Below, one piece after another: positions 7,727 through 14,322 of a stretch of DNA of 22,724 nucleotides. Position 1 is the stretch's first letter; every line of letters starts with the position of its first letter. The DNA is from Dehalococcoidia bacterium LH_S1. GTDB lineage: Bacteria; Chloroflexota; Dehalococcoidia; SZUA-161; SpSt-899. The DNA is taken from the NCBI GenBank assembly GCA_023660035.1, contig JAGXOF010000007.1, positions 1-22,724 of the forward strand, read 5' to 3'. Made by a program: the position numbers and the translations under genes. The notes under the pieces are model-generated. The model had not been told where the DNA came from, did no database searches, and saw only the letters and a program-made list of their open reading frames with translations.

Positions 7727-8902
7727 TTACTCAAATGCTTTCTCCCATAGCTGATGACCATCTTTTGCGTCTAAGGCGTACAGTGTTCCGTCCTGATTGA
7801 AGAAGTAGATCGTGCTATCCTCGACCCAAGGATGAGCTAAGATAGATGCTTCAAGGTCGCGTGGAGCCCATTTCTCCCTGCCACTTTCTACGTTAAGGCC
7901 GTACACTTTACCATCTTCTGAGGCCACGATAACGGTGTCTTCAATGACTACGATTGCTGCTCTAATCGCTCCGTCAGTTTGCTGAACCCACTTCTTCTGA
8001 CCGGTGGATGCGTCAAGGGCATATATACCATGGTCGAGAGAACCGGCATAGATTATTCCCTCATGAAAAGTTGGTTTGGTCCAGAACCAATTGCTGGCTT
8101 CTGAGAATTGCCACTTAATGTCGCCAGTGGCTGCATCAAGGGCATAGAAGTTGCTTCCAAAGGTCCCTGTGTATACCATTCCCCCCTTTATAAGGGGAGT
8201 AGATGCAATGGCCCCCTTGAATTCCTTCTCCCACTTGATGGTTTTTGTTTCCAGGTCAACAGCATACAGCTTGTGGTTGAGGCTACCAAAATAGGCCGTG
8301 CCATTGACTATTACTGGAGTAGACCATATTTCTCCCTCTATCTCCAGTGGTTCATTCCATAGTAAGGCGCCTTTCTCCGCATCCAGGGCATAGAGTTTAC
8401 CGTTGGATGAGCCAACGACCATAGTACCGCTGTCTTCACTAATTGCAAGGCTACCGATGATGTTTCCATCAACAGAGTAGGTCCACGGATTTTGGCGATT
8501 TGCGGCGTCGAGAGCGTATATTTTACCGCTATATGCCCCGAGGTATATGAGGCCATTGAATACTTTGGGGGTTCCGTAAATGGTCAGTGCTGAAGAGCTA
8601 GATCCCTGACATCCGAACCCGAAAAGGCTGCTACCACCTCCGCTGCCATCTTCTGGACTGAAGGACCAGATCTGGTTGCGTGTGTCTGGATCCATAGCTA
8701 CAAGTTTTCCCTGTTTTGAGCATACGAACAGAGTATTGTTAACTACTATAGGACCTGACCAGCTTTTGGCTGCAAACCTGTCACCGACACAGCCAGTAAG
8801 AGAGGTTCCGCAGAGAAGAATGATAAGTATCAGTCCAACTGCCAAATACCGCCAATTTATCATCTGTTTTTTTGTTCGAGATAAAGAGAATAGAAATTTC
8901 AT
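7727..8902 (-). CDS. PQQ-like/BamB-like beta-propeller lipoprotein
   Basis: The 391-residue protein begins with a basic stretch and a hydrophobic helix ending in a clean lipobox, SLTGC (Cys38), so it should be lipid-anchored on the outer face of the membrane. The rest consists of eight repeats, each ending in a YALDAxTGxxxW-like element (for example GKIYALDAANRQNPW, FYALDAATGDIKW, IYALDASTGQKKW). Eight blades is the number in BamB and PQQ-dependent dehydrogenase propellers. The dehydrogenase catalytic and PQQ-binding residues were not recognised, so a binding or scaffold role is more likely than an enzyme. The ATG overlaps the yidD stop (ATGA), and yidC follows after 12 bases, so it belongs to the membrane-insertion operon. 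Its exact role is unknown. Confidence 0.85.
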   Translation of the reverse strand: MKFLFSLSRTKKQMINWRYLAVGLILIILLCGTSLTGCVGDRFAAKSWSGPIVVNNTLFVCSKQGKLVAMDPDTRNQIWSFSPEDGSGGGSSLFGFGCQGSSSSALTIYGTPKVFNGLIYLGAYSGKIYALDAANRQNPWTYSVDGNIIGSLAISEDSGTMVVGSSNGKLYALDAEKGALLWNEPLEIEGEIWSTPVIVNGTAYFGSLNHKLYAVDLETKTIKWEKEFKGAIASTPLIKGGMVYTGTFGSNFYALDAATGDIKWQFSEASNWFWTKPTFHEGIIYAGSLDHGIYALDASTGQKKWVQQTDGAIRAAIVVIEDTVIVASEDGKVYGLNVESGREKWAPRDLEASILAHPWVEDSTIYFFNQDGTLYALDAKDGHQLWEKAFE

Positions 8903-9108
8903 GGTACTGGGTCCACACCACCCTTGGCGAAGGGATGACAGCGGGAAATCCGTTTTGATGTCATCCAGCCACCCTTTAGCACCCCGTATTTACTAATGGC
9001 TTCAAGGCCGTATTGTGAGCAAGTAGGGATGTAGCGACAAGATGGGGATGTCAAGGGCGAGATAGCTGTTCGGTAGAAGTCGATGAAGTTCAAGACTATC
9101 TCTTTCAA
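8899..9108 (-). CDS. yidD: YidD membrane protein insertion efficiency factor
   Basis: The 69-residue protein shows the whole family signature: FYRTAISPLTSPSCRYIPTC, then SQYGLEAISKYGVLKGGW, and a Cys-His-Pro segment (ISRCHPFAKGGVDPVP). YidD is a small amphipathic protein at the inner face of the membrane that aids YidC-dependent insertion. The start is TTG at 9108, overlapping the rnpA stop by four bases (TTGA), with GGAGG five bases upstream inside rnpA. Its stop in turn overlaps the next gene by four bases, so translation of three successive genes is likely coupled. Confidence 0.95.
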   Translation of the reverse strand: MKEIVLNFIDFYRTAISPLTSPSCRYIPTCSQYGLEAISKYGVLKGGWMTSKRISRCHPFAKGGVDPVP

Positions 9109-9446
9109 CTGTTCCTCCTCATTAATTTGGCACGCTTCAAAAGTTCTAACATTGCTCCTTCGATTTCACTATACTCTGCCTCTATGGTGCCTTTACGAGC
9201 AATAAAAACAACATCCCCCCCACCCTCTATAGAATTGAGCCTTATTGCTTCCCTCATACGGCGTTTTATCCTGTTGCGAACGACTGCCTTCTTATGCGTT
9301 CTCTTACTGATAACAAATCCAAAGCGGCTAAAACTCAGGCCATTGGGCATCGCTCTGATAACCACCAAGCCATTTGCCCAGGACTTCCCATACTGAAAGA
9401 CCGCAGCGAATTGCGAGTTCTTGGTAAGCCGTTCCTCCCGTCTCAT
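9105..9446 (-). CDS. rnpA: Ribonuclease P protein component
   Basis: This 113-residue basic protein is the protein subunit that works with the RNase P RNA to mature tRNA 5' ends. The diagnostic RNR motif is present in KAVVRNRIKRRMREAIRLN, and the N-terminus RREERLTKNSQFAAVFQYGK matches the family, as does FGFVISKRTHKKAVVRN. The gene lies 13 bases after rpmH and overlaps yidD by four bases, the usual bacterial order. The RNase P RNA itself is not in the window. Confidence 0.96.
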   Translation of the reverse strand: MRREERLTKNSQFAAVFQYGKSWANGLVVIRAMPNGLSFSRFGFVISKRTHKKAVVRNRIKRRMREAIRLNSIEGGGDVVFIARKGTIEAEYSEIEGAMLELLKRAKLMRRNS

Positions 9447-9459
9447 CCCGACAAACGAG

Positions 9460-9597
9460 CTATACGGTTAGTCGACGTCGGCCCTTAAGCCGCCTGCGGC
9501 TTAGCACAGCGCGCCCACTCCGTGTGCTCATTCTGTTTAGAAAGCCATGTCTTCGCTGTCGCCGGATTCTCTTTGGTTGATAAGTTCTCTTTGGCAT
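9460..9597 (-). CDS. rpmH: Large ribosomal subunit protein bL34
   Basis: I found this 45-codon gene by translating the minus strand upstream of rnpA. It starts MPKRTYQPKRIRRQRRHGFL, continues with NRMSTRSGRAVLSRRRLKGR and ends RRLTV. This is the full L34 pattern: TYQP near the start, HGF, RM-T-GR and a terminal RRR-KGR-RL block. The length is normal for L34 (44-47 residues). The protein binds 23S rRNA in the large subunit. The ATG at 9597 has no strong Shine-Dalgarno sequence. A good promoter lies 27 bases upstream, making rpmH the first gene of the rpmH-rnpA-yidD-yidC cluster. Unlike in many bacteria, no dnaA gene lies upstream. Confidence 0.96.
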   Translation of the reverse strand: MPKRTYQPKRIRRQRRHGFLNRMSTRSGRAVLSRRRLKGRRRLTV

Positions 9598-9623
9598 AAT
9601 TCTTTAACCGAAATACGTAGGGG

Positions 9624-9653
9624 ATTATACCTTTATGTAATCTCCCTTGGCAA
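9624..9653 (-). promoter_or_regulatory. Sigma-70-type promoter of the rpmH operon
   Basis: On the minus strand TTGCCA (9648-9653) is followed, after 18 bases, by a perfect TATAAT (9624-9629). The start of transcription would fall near 9617, giving a leader of about 20 bases before the rpmH ATG. This is the best promoter match in the window and probably drives rpmH through ileS. Confidence 0.75.
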
Positions 9654-9688
9654 GGAGCTAGCAAGCGTGTTGTAACAGGAGGACCTTT

Positions 9689-9725
9689 GTTTGGGGAGGA
9701 AGTTCCTCCTTTTTAAACCCCTTTT
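9689..9725. repeat. G-rich hairpin motif, copy B
   Basis: The segment TTTGGGGAGGAAGTTCCTCC, followed by TTTTTAAACCCCTTTT, contains the perfect palindrome GGAGGAA-G-TTCCTCC. It shares the pattern TTGGGGA-GAAGTT-CT...ACCCCTT with the motif at 9816-9844. On the plus strand the palindrome is followed by TTTTT, but no plus-strand gene ends here, so a terminator role is doubtful. Confidence 0.5.
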
Positions 9726-9815
9726 CACTCCCTTCTAGTCTTTCAATTTCCGATTTCCCTTTCAGGAACCCCTCGACTCTAGCAAGAGGGAATTCACATT
9801 ACTTTTCAAAATAGC

Positions 9816-9844
9816 GGTTGGGGAAGAAGTTTCTTAGACCCCTT
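9816..9844. repeat. G-rich hairpin motif, copy A
   Basis: GGTTGGGGAAGAAGTTTCTT followed by AGACCCCTT can fold with GGGG/CCCC and AAGAA/TTCTT stems. It is related to the motif at 9689-9725. Its AGACCCCT (9836-9843) also forms a perfect eight-base inverted repeat with AGGGGTCT at 9863-9870. This is downstream of the coiled-coil gene on the minus strand, but there is no T-run, so it is at most a weak terminator or a transcript-end stabiliser. Confidence 0.5.
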
Positions 9845-9920
9845 ACATGGGTGGCCGGAGAGAGGGGTCTCAATTTACAAACAAGACCTGAAAACGAAAA
9901 ACTGCTTCATATGTCAGTGC

Positions 9921-11006
9921 TCATTGGTCAGTAACTGAATCCTGATTATGCTGATCATCTGTTTGCTGGCCTAACTTGCTCTTTGCTTCCTCTATCTTTT
10001 CCTCCAGCTGCCTGTTGCCTCTTTCGATATCCCTGATTTTGCGGCGTTTTTCAGCTATCTGGGACCGTAGCTTATCGCCATATTCCTTCGATCTTGATCC
10101 GTGTATTGCTTCTCTGAGTTTCTCTACCTCACCTTGAAGTTTTGAATGTGATTCCTCACTTTCACGAAACTGGTCTGTGAGATTCTGAACCTCGTTCTGT
10201 TTCTGATTAAGCCACTCTTCCTGCTTCTTGCGCCTTTTCTCACGGATCTCGTTAACCCTTGCGATAGCTGTATCCCAGGCTTGGCTGAGGATGTCCTTCA
10301 TTTCATCCCGCTGAGTCTTGCTGAGTGATGTTTCCTTTAAGCGACTTTGGGCTGCTTTTACCATTTCCAGGGCTTCATAGGGATTGTGCCCGTTGGCCTC
10401 TTCGAGGGCTGCTTTCGCCTCCTTTTCTATTTGCTCGTAGTTCTTATCCCATATCGCTTGCCTCCGAGCATGTATCGTATCATTTATTTCTTTCCATTTA
10501 TCCCAACATTTTTGCCGGTCTCTCCTCATGAGCGCCCACGTGTGGGGAGACGAGGCTTCATCCTCAGAGGTTTGGTTATCTGGGGTGCCTTTGAGCAAAG
10601 CTAGCGCTTCCTTTAGGTATGATTGTGCCTGGGATAGTGTTTGAATGTCATCGGGAGCAGACTCAGCACAGGAAGTGGCTTCTGCGATCTTCTGCTCTAT
10701 AATCTTTCGCTTTTGGGTTGATTGAGCCTTGCGGGCTTCCAGCTGTTTGGCTTGCTTTTTCTTGGTATCCTCACAGATACGGACATAATGGTCCCAAAGA
10801 CGTTCTTTATCTTGCGGTGGCAGAGGAGTTAGGAGGTTAAATAATTCCTCGATCTCATTGGCTTCGGCCCAGAATTCCTGGTATCGAAACCCGTTAGGGC
10901 CCTCATGATTAGAGGACAGGTTCTCCAACTTGTTTTCCAGTGTCTCGATGTTTGATTTCTCACGCTCAAGCCACTCTGCCCATTCTCTAGCCATCAAATC
11001 GCTCAT
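9921..11006 (-). CDS. Coiled-coil protein of unknown function
   Basis: I do not recognise a defined family with confidence. The 361-residue protein is very rich in Glu, Lys, Gln and Arg, with no signal peptide or membrane segment, so it should be cytoplasmic. Two similar parts contain a Leu/Cys-Trp-Asp motif: KERLWDHYVRICEDTKKK (about residues 67-84) and RQKCWDKWKEINDTIHAR (about 163-180). This is reminiscent of the short helical DUF349 repeat, but I would not rely on it. From about residue 240 to 345 it is a long continuous coiled coil (EKLREAIHGS, EKRRKIRDIERGNRQLEEKI). The C-terminus is polar and probably disordered. GGGGGAG stands nine bases before the ATG. It follows pepA by 27 bases and is probably co-transcribed with it. 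Confidence 0.8.
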   Translation of the reverse strand: MSDLMAREWAEWLEREKSNIETLENKLENLSSNHEGPNGFRYQEFWAEANEIEELFNLLTPLPPQDKERLWDHYVRICEDTKKKQAKQLEARKAQSTQKRKIIEQKIAEATSCAESAPDDIQTLSQAQSYLKEALALLKGTPDNQTSEDEASSPHTWALMRRDRQKCWDKWKEINDTIHARRQAIWDKNYEQIEKEAKAALEEANGHNPYEALEMVKAAQSRLKETSLSKTQRDEMKDILSQAWDTAIARVNEIREKRRKKQEEWLNQKQNEVQNLTDQFRESEESHSKLQGEVEKLREAIHGSRSKEYGDKLRSQIAEKRRKIRDIERGNRQLEEKIEEAKSKLGQQTDDQHNQDSVTDQ

Positions 11007-11033
11007 CTTGACAAACTCCCCCGCGTTAATTAT

Positions 11034-12545
11034 TCAGCTTTCAGTGGCAGCCGATAGTACGAAGTTCACCAGGGTCCTGACAGGGATACCAGTAGCTCCC
11101 TTTGGTAAATATCCTTGCTCTTTGTTAGATAGGAATGTTCCCGCAATGTCCAGGTGAACCCAGGGGGTATCCCCTGCGAACTCAGCCAGGAGCTTTGCTG
11201 CCGCAATAGCTCCGCCGCTTCTGCTTTTGTCACCCGTGTTTTTTATGTCAGCGATCTCGCTCTTGTCCAGATCGTCATATTCTTCATACATTGGCATTTG
11301 CCACATTCTCTCTCCCGCTTCGTCTCCCGCACGCAAAACCCTTGCAGAGACATCCTGATCATTGCTGAAGACGCCACTACAGACGTCGCCCAGGGCTACC
11401 ACACATGCACCCGTTAGCGTGGCGATATCTACAACAGGTGAAAGCTTTATCCTGTTTGCATAGCTTAAGGCATCGGCCAGTATTAGCCGACCCTCCGCAT
11501 CGGTGTTTGCAACTTCGATGGTCTTCCCGTTTAAAGCCTTGAGAATGTCTCCTGGTTTCAGAGCGTTACCGCTGGGGAGGTTCTCTGTAGCGGGAATCAA
11601 TCCAGTGACGTTAACCTTTGGTTTCATCTCGCCAAGCGCTCGCATAGCGGCAATGACAGAAGCGCCGCCGCCCATATCCCCTTTCATCTCGTCCATCTTC
11701 TCTGATGGCTTGATGGATATGCCCCCGGAGTCGAATGTGATCCCTTTGCCGACAAGGCCTATGGTTTTATCAGAACTCTCATCTCCGCGATAGCTCAAGA
11801 TGATGAATTTTGGCGGCTGCGAGCTTCCCTGGGCTACACCGAGCAATGCGCCCATCCCCAGCTTTGCCATACCCTCCTTTTCCAGAACCTCAAACCCCAG
11901 CCCCCACGTTTCAGCAACTTCCTTGGCCTTTTCCGCCATGTGGGTAGGTGTCATGAAATTGGCGGGCTGGTTAACCATGTCCCGGGCGAGAATGGCTGAT
12001 TCAGACATGATCCTGCCCTTTGTAACGCTTGCTTTAAGGGCAGGGATTTTGCTTTCGTCACGCTCTACTATGGATAGTTCGTCTATCTCCCCGTAGTCGC
12101 TGGTTTTGGTAATGTGCTGACGGAAGCTGTAGAGCCCTAGAAAGGCGCCTTCGGCGATTGCTTGTGCTGAGTTTTCGGGGCTAATGCTCCCCGCTCCAGC
12201 ACCATGAAGAATCGTGGCTATCCGCCGTGCCTCTGACTTGCGCAGCGTTCTGCATGCTGCGGCTGTGATACCCCTCACTTTGTTGAGGTCAAAATTTCCC
12301 TGCTTACCCAGGCCTGCTACCACAACGGTGCCGGGACTTATCTTGCCCAGTGTATGGATCTGTGTGATCTCGTTCAGCTTGCCCTTGATTTCGCCCTTGT
12401 TGATCAGTTGGGAGATAGCTCCATCAAGGGCTTTATCCACTGCTCCTGTGGCACCGCCAGGGGACTTCACCCCTTCAAAAAGGTTGACGATAATAGCGTC
12501 AACGCCAAGCTCTGTTATATCTCCAGCTACGACCTTTATGTTCAA
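11034..12545 (-). CDS. pepA: Leucyl aminopeptidase, M17 family
   Basis: This is a cytosolic two-metal aminopeptidase that removes N-terminal residues from peptides. The 503-residue length is normal. The C-terminal catalytic domain carries the metal and active-site residues: Lys267 and Asp272 in VGKGITFDSGG, Asp290 in MKGDMGGGASV, and Asp349, Glu351 and Arg353 in the family signature NTDAEGRLILADAL. The N-terminal macro-like domain (VVAGDITELGVDAIIVNLFE) is complete. The start is a TTG at 12545, with GAGGGG eight bases upstream and no better ATG in frame before the conserved region. A candidate promoter lies in the gap to purH. The coiled-coil gene follows at 27 bases. Confidence 0.95.
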   Translation of the reverse strand: MNIKVVAGDITELGVDAIIVNLFEGVKSPGGATGAVDKALDGAISQLINKGEIKGKLNEITQIHTLGKISPGTVVVAGLGKQGNFDLNKVRGITAAACRTLRKSEARRIATILHGAGAGSISPENSAQAIAEGAFLGLYSFRQHITKTSDYGEIDELSIVERDESKIPALKASVTKGRIMSESAILARDMVNQPANFMTPTHMAEKAKEVAETWGLGFEVLEKEGMAKLGMGALLGVAQGSSQPPKFIILSYRGDESSDKTIGLVGKGITFDSGGISIKPSEKMDEMKGDMGGGASVIAAMRALGEMKPKVNVTGLIPATENLPSGNALKPGDILKALNGKTIEVANTDAEGRLILADALSYANRIKLSPVVDIATLTGACVVALGDVCSGVFSNDQDVSARVLRAGDEAGERMWQMPMYEEYDDLDKSEIADIKNTGDKSRSGGAIAAAKLLAEFAGDTPWVHLDIAGTFLSNKEQGYLPKGATGIPVRTLVNFVLSAATES

Positions 12546-12553
12546 TCTTTCAT

Positions 12554-12559
12554 CCCCTC
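12554..12559 (-). promoter_or_regulatory. Ribosome binding site for the TTG start of pepA
   Basis: GAGGGG on the minus strand is eight bases before TTG at 12545. A nearby ATG (in GGGATGAAAGA) is out of frame, so this site supports the non-ATG start. Confidence 0.6.
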
Positions 12560-12617
12560 ATCATTGTTGCCGTGTAAGTAAAGGGTAGTTTGTATCAACA
12601 TTTAAAACCCTTTTCTT

Positions 12618-12647
12618 AGTATAAAGCACTTGTTGGGTTACGAGCAA
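12618..12647 (-). promoter_or_regulatory. Candidate promoter for pepA
   Basis: On the minus strand TTGCTC (12642-12647) is followed, after 18 bases, by TATACT (12618-12623), a five-of-six -10 match. It lies in the 105-base gap between purH and pepA and would start a leader of about 65 bases. Confidence 0.4.
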
Positions 12648-12650
12648 ATT

Positions 12651-14189
12651 CTAGTGTTTAAAGTGTCTGGTGCCTGTGAAGACCATGGCCAGATTGTAGT
12701 TATTTGCTGCCTCGATTACCTGATCGTCCCTTATTGAACCACCGGGCTGTATTACGGCGGTAGCTCCTGCCTTGGCTGCTGCCTCAATGCCATCGGGGAA
12801 GGGGAACATGGCATCGGAGGCCAGTACGCTTCCATTGACCTCATCTTCGGCTTTCTTCACGGAGATCTCAACGCTGTCCACACGGCTTGGCTGTCCTGCT
12901 CCCATCCCCAACAGAGTGGTCCCTTTGGCCAGGACGATGGCGTTGGATTTCACGTGTCTGGCTGCTTTCCATGCGAAAGTCAGGGATTCCATTTCCTCTT
13001 GAGTAGGCTCACGCTTGGTGACAACTTTCCAGGTCTTTGGGTCCTCTTTGGAAGTGTCTGGTGTCTGAACTAGGAATCCACCTCCGACGCGCCGGAAATC
13101 GAGTGGAGTAACCTCGTCGGCTGCATTGAGCGGGCCCATATCCAGTATCCGCAAGTCCTTTTTCCCCTTGAGCGCCTTCAGAGCATCATCCTCGTATCCG
13201 GGGGCGATAACGATTTCATAAAACGTCTTGAGGATTTCCTCGGCCATGGGGGAGTCCACTAGCCTGTTTACAGCCACAATTCCTCCGAAGGCTGATACAG
13301 GGTCGCCGGACAGCGCTCGGCGGTATGCCTCAGCAAGATCTGAGTGGGAAGCGAGACCGCACGGGTTGGTGTGTTTTATAATGGCAACGGTAGCATCGTC
13401 GAACTCGGTCGCTGCCCTCCAGGCGGAGTCGGCGTCCAGTATATTGTTAAATGAGAGTTCCTTTCCCCAAAGCTGCTTCGCACCGGCGATTTTGTTTTGA
13501 CTGGTAGCACCTGATCGTTCTTCTCTGTAGAATGTCGCTGCCTGATGGGGGTTCTCGCCGTAACGGAGGCTGAGTTGCTTCTTCAAAGCAATGGTCATGT
13601 CCTCGGGGAAGTCGGTCTCTCCCTGGCGCAGGTACTGGGCAATAGCGGTGTCATACATAGCCACATGCTGGAATGCCTTCTGGGCCAATCTCTTCCGCTC
13701 ATCCTGGCTGGCCTCTCCTGACCGAAGTTTTTCCAGCATTGACTCGTAATCACCCGGGTCCACAATTATCAGTACATTGGGGAAATTCTTGGCCGCTGCC
13801 CGGACCATTGTCGGCCCCCCGATATCGATATTCTCCAGGGCATCGTCCAGTGTGACATCGGGCTTAGCCACGGTTTCCACAAAGGGGTAGAGATTGACCA
13901 CTACCATGTCGATAAGGCCTATCTGGTTCCTGTCCAGTTCATCCATATCACTTGGAAGCTGGCGTCGTGCGAGGATTCCACCGTGGACCATCGGGTGAAG
14001 CGTCTTAACGCGCCCGCCGAGAATCTCGGGGAAACCAGTCAGGTCGCTGATTGCGCGCACCGTTATCCCTGCTTCTACCAGAGCCTTCTTCGTGCCCCCT
14101 GTGCTGAACAATTCAACTCCCAAATCTGCAAGCCCTCTGGCAAAATCACTGATGCCTGTTTTGTCTGAAACGCTCAAAATCGCTCTCAT
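12651..14189 (-). CDS. purH: Bifunctional AICAR transformylase / IMP cyclohydrolase
   Basis: PurH catalyses the last two steps of de novo IMP synthesis: formylation of AICAR with 10-formyl-THF, and ring closure. With the chosen start it has 512 residues, a normal length. The N-terminal MGS-like cyclohydrolase domain shows SVSDKTGISDFARGL, FSTGGTKKAL and GRVKTLHPMVHGGIL. The transformylase domain shows SLRYGENPHQ, the catalytic Lys272-His273 in IKHTNPCGLA, and VLAKGTTLLGMGAGQPSRVD. I prefer ATG 14189 because AAGGA stands eight bases before it and MRAILSVSDKTG is the normal family start. A longer frame from 14222 has no clear ribosome site. No other purine genes are adjacent. Confidence 0.96.
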   Translation of the reverse strand: MRAILSVSDKTGISDFARGLADLGVELFSTGGTKKALVEAGITVRAISDLTGFPEILGGRVKTLHPMVHGGILARRQLPSDMDELDRNQIGLIDMVVVNLYPFVETVAKPDVTLDDALENIDIGGPTMVRAAAKNFPNVLIIVDPGDYESMLEKLRSGEASQDERKRLAQKAFQHVAMYDTAIAQYLRQGETDFPEDMTIALKKQLSLRYGENPHQAATFYREERSGATSQNKIAGAKQLWGKELSFNNILDADSAWRAATEFDDATVAIIKHTNPCGLASHSDLAEAYRRALSGDPVSAFGGIVAVNRLVDSPMAEEILKTFYEIVIAPGYEDDALKALKGKKDLRILDMGPLNAADEVTPLDFRRVGGGFLVQTPDTSKEDPKTWKVVTKREPTQEEMESLTFAWKAARHVKSNAIVLAKGTTLLGMGAGQPSRVDSVEISVKKAEDEVNGSVLASDAMFPFPDGIEAAAKAGATAVIQPGGSIRDDQVIEAANNYNLAMVFTGTRHFKH

Positions 14190-14197
14190 TTGAAAAA

Positions 14198-14202
14198 TCC
14201 TT
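14198..14202 (-). promoter_or_regulatory. Ribosome binding site fixing the purH start
   Basis: AAGGA on the minus strand lies eight bases before ATG 14189, which decides against the 11-residue longer form starting at 14222. Confidence 0.55.
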
Positions 14203-14257
14203 CTGTCAGATAAAGTTTCCATTACTCATATTAACACACCATTCCCTATTTCCTATA

Positions 14258-14272
14258 CTGGTAATTTACCAG
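14258..14272. promoter_or_regulatory. Perfect 15-bp palindrome upstream of purH, possible operator
   Basis: CTGGTAATTTACCAG is a perfect 7-1-7 dyad in the gap between the histone-deacetylase-like gene and purH, about 70 bases before the purH start. The symmetric halves fit a dimeric repressor site. I do not recognise the factor, and it does not match the E. coli PurR box. No clear promoter could be placed beside it. Confidence 0.4.
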
Positions 14273-14322
14273 CATCGCAGGTTAATGGTGATACTTCCCG
14301 CGGCACTAAGGGATCTGAGAGA

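Larger units (their letters stand above)
9598..9920. other. 323-base intergenic region with promoter and hairpin motifs
   Basis: No coding frame in this gap looks genuine. Its rpmH-proximal end contains the promoter at 9624-9653. The remainder contains two G-rich hairpin motifs and an eight-base inverted repeat. I looked for DnaA boxes, since rpmH is often near the origin, and saw none matching TTATNCACA. Confidence 0.6.

Noticed and set aside
9693..9714. Plus-strand intrinsic terminator (palindrome followed by TTTTT)
   Set aside because: No plus-strand gene exists for several kilobases upstream, so the T-run is probably part of the repeat motif.
9598..9920. Replication origin next to rpmH
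   Set aside because: No DnaA-box-like nonamers and no dnaA gene were seen.
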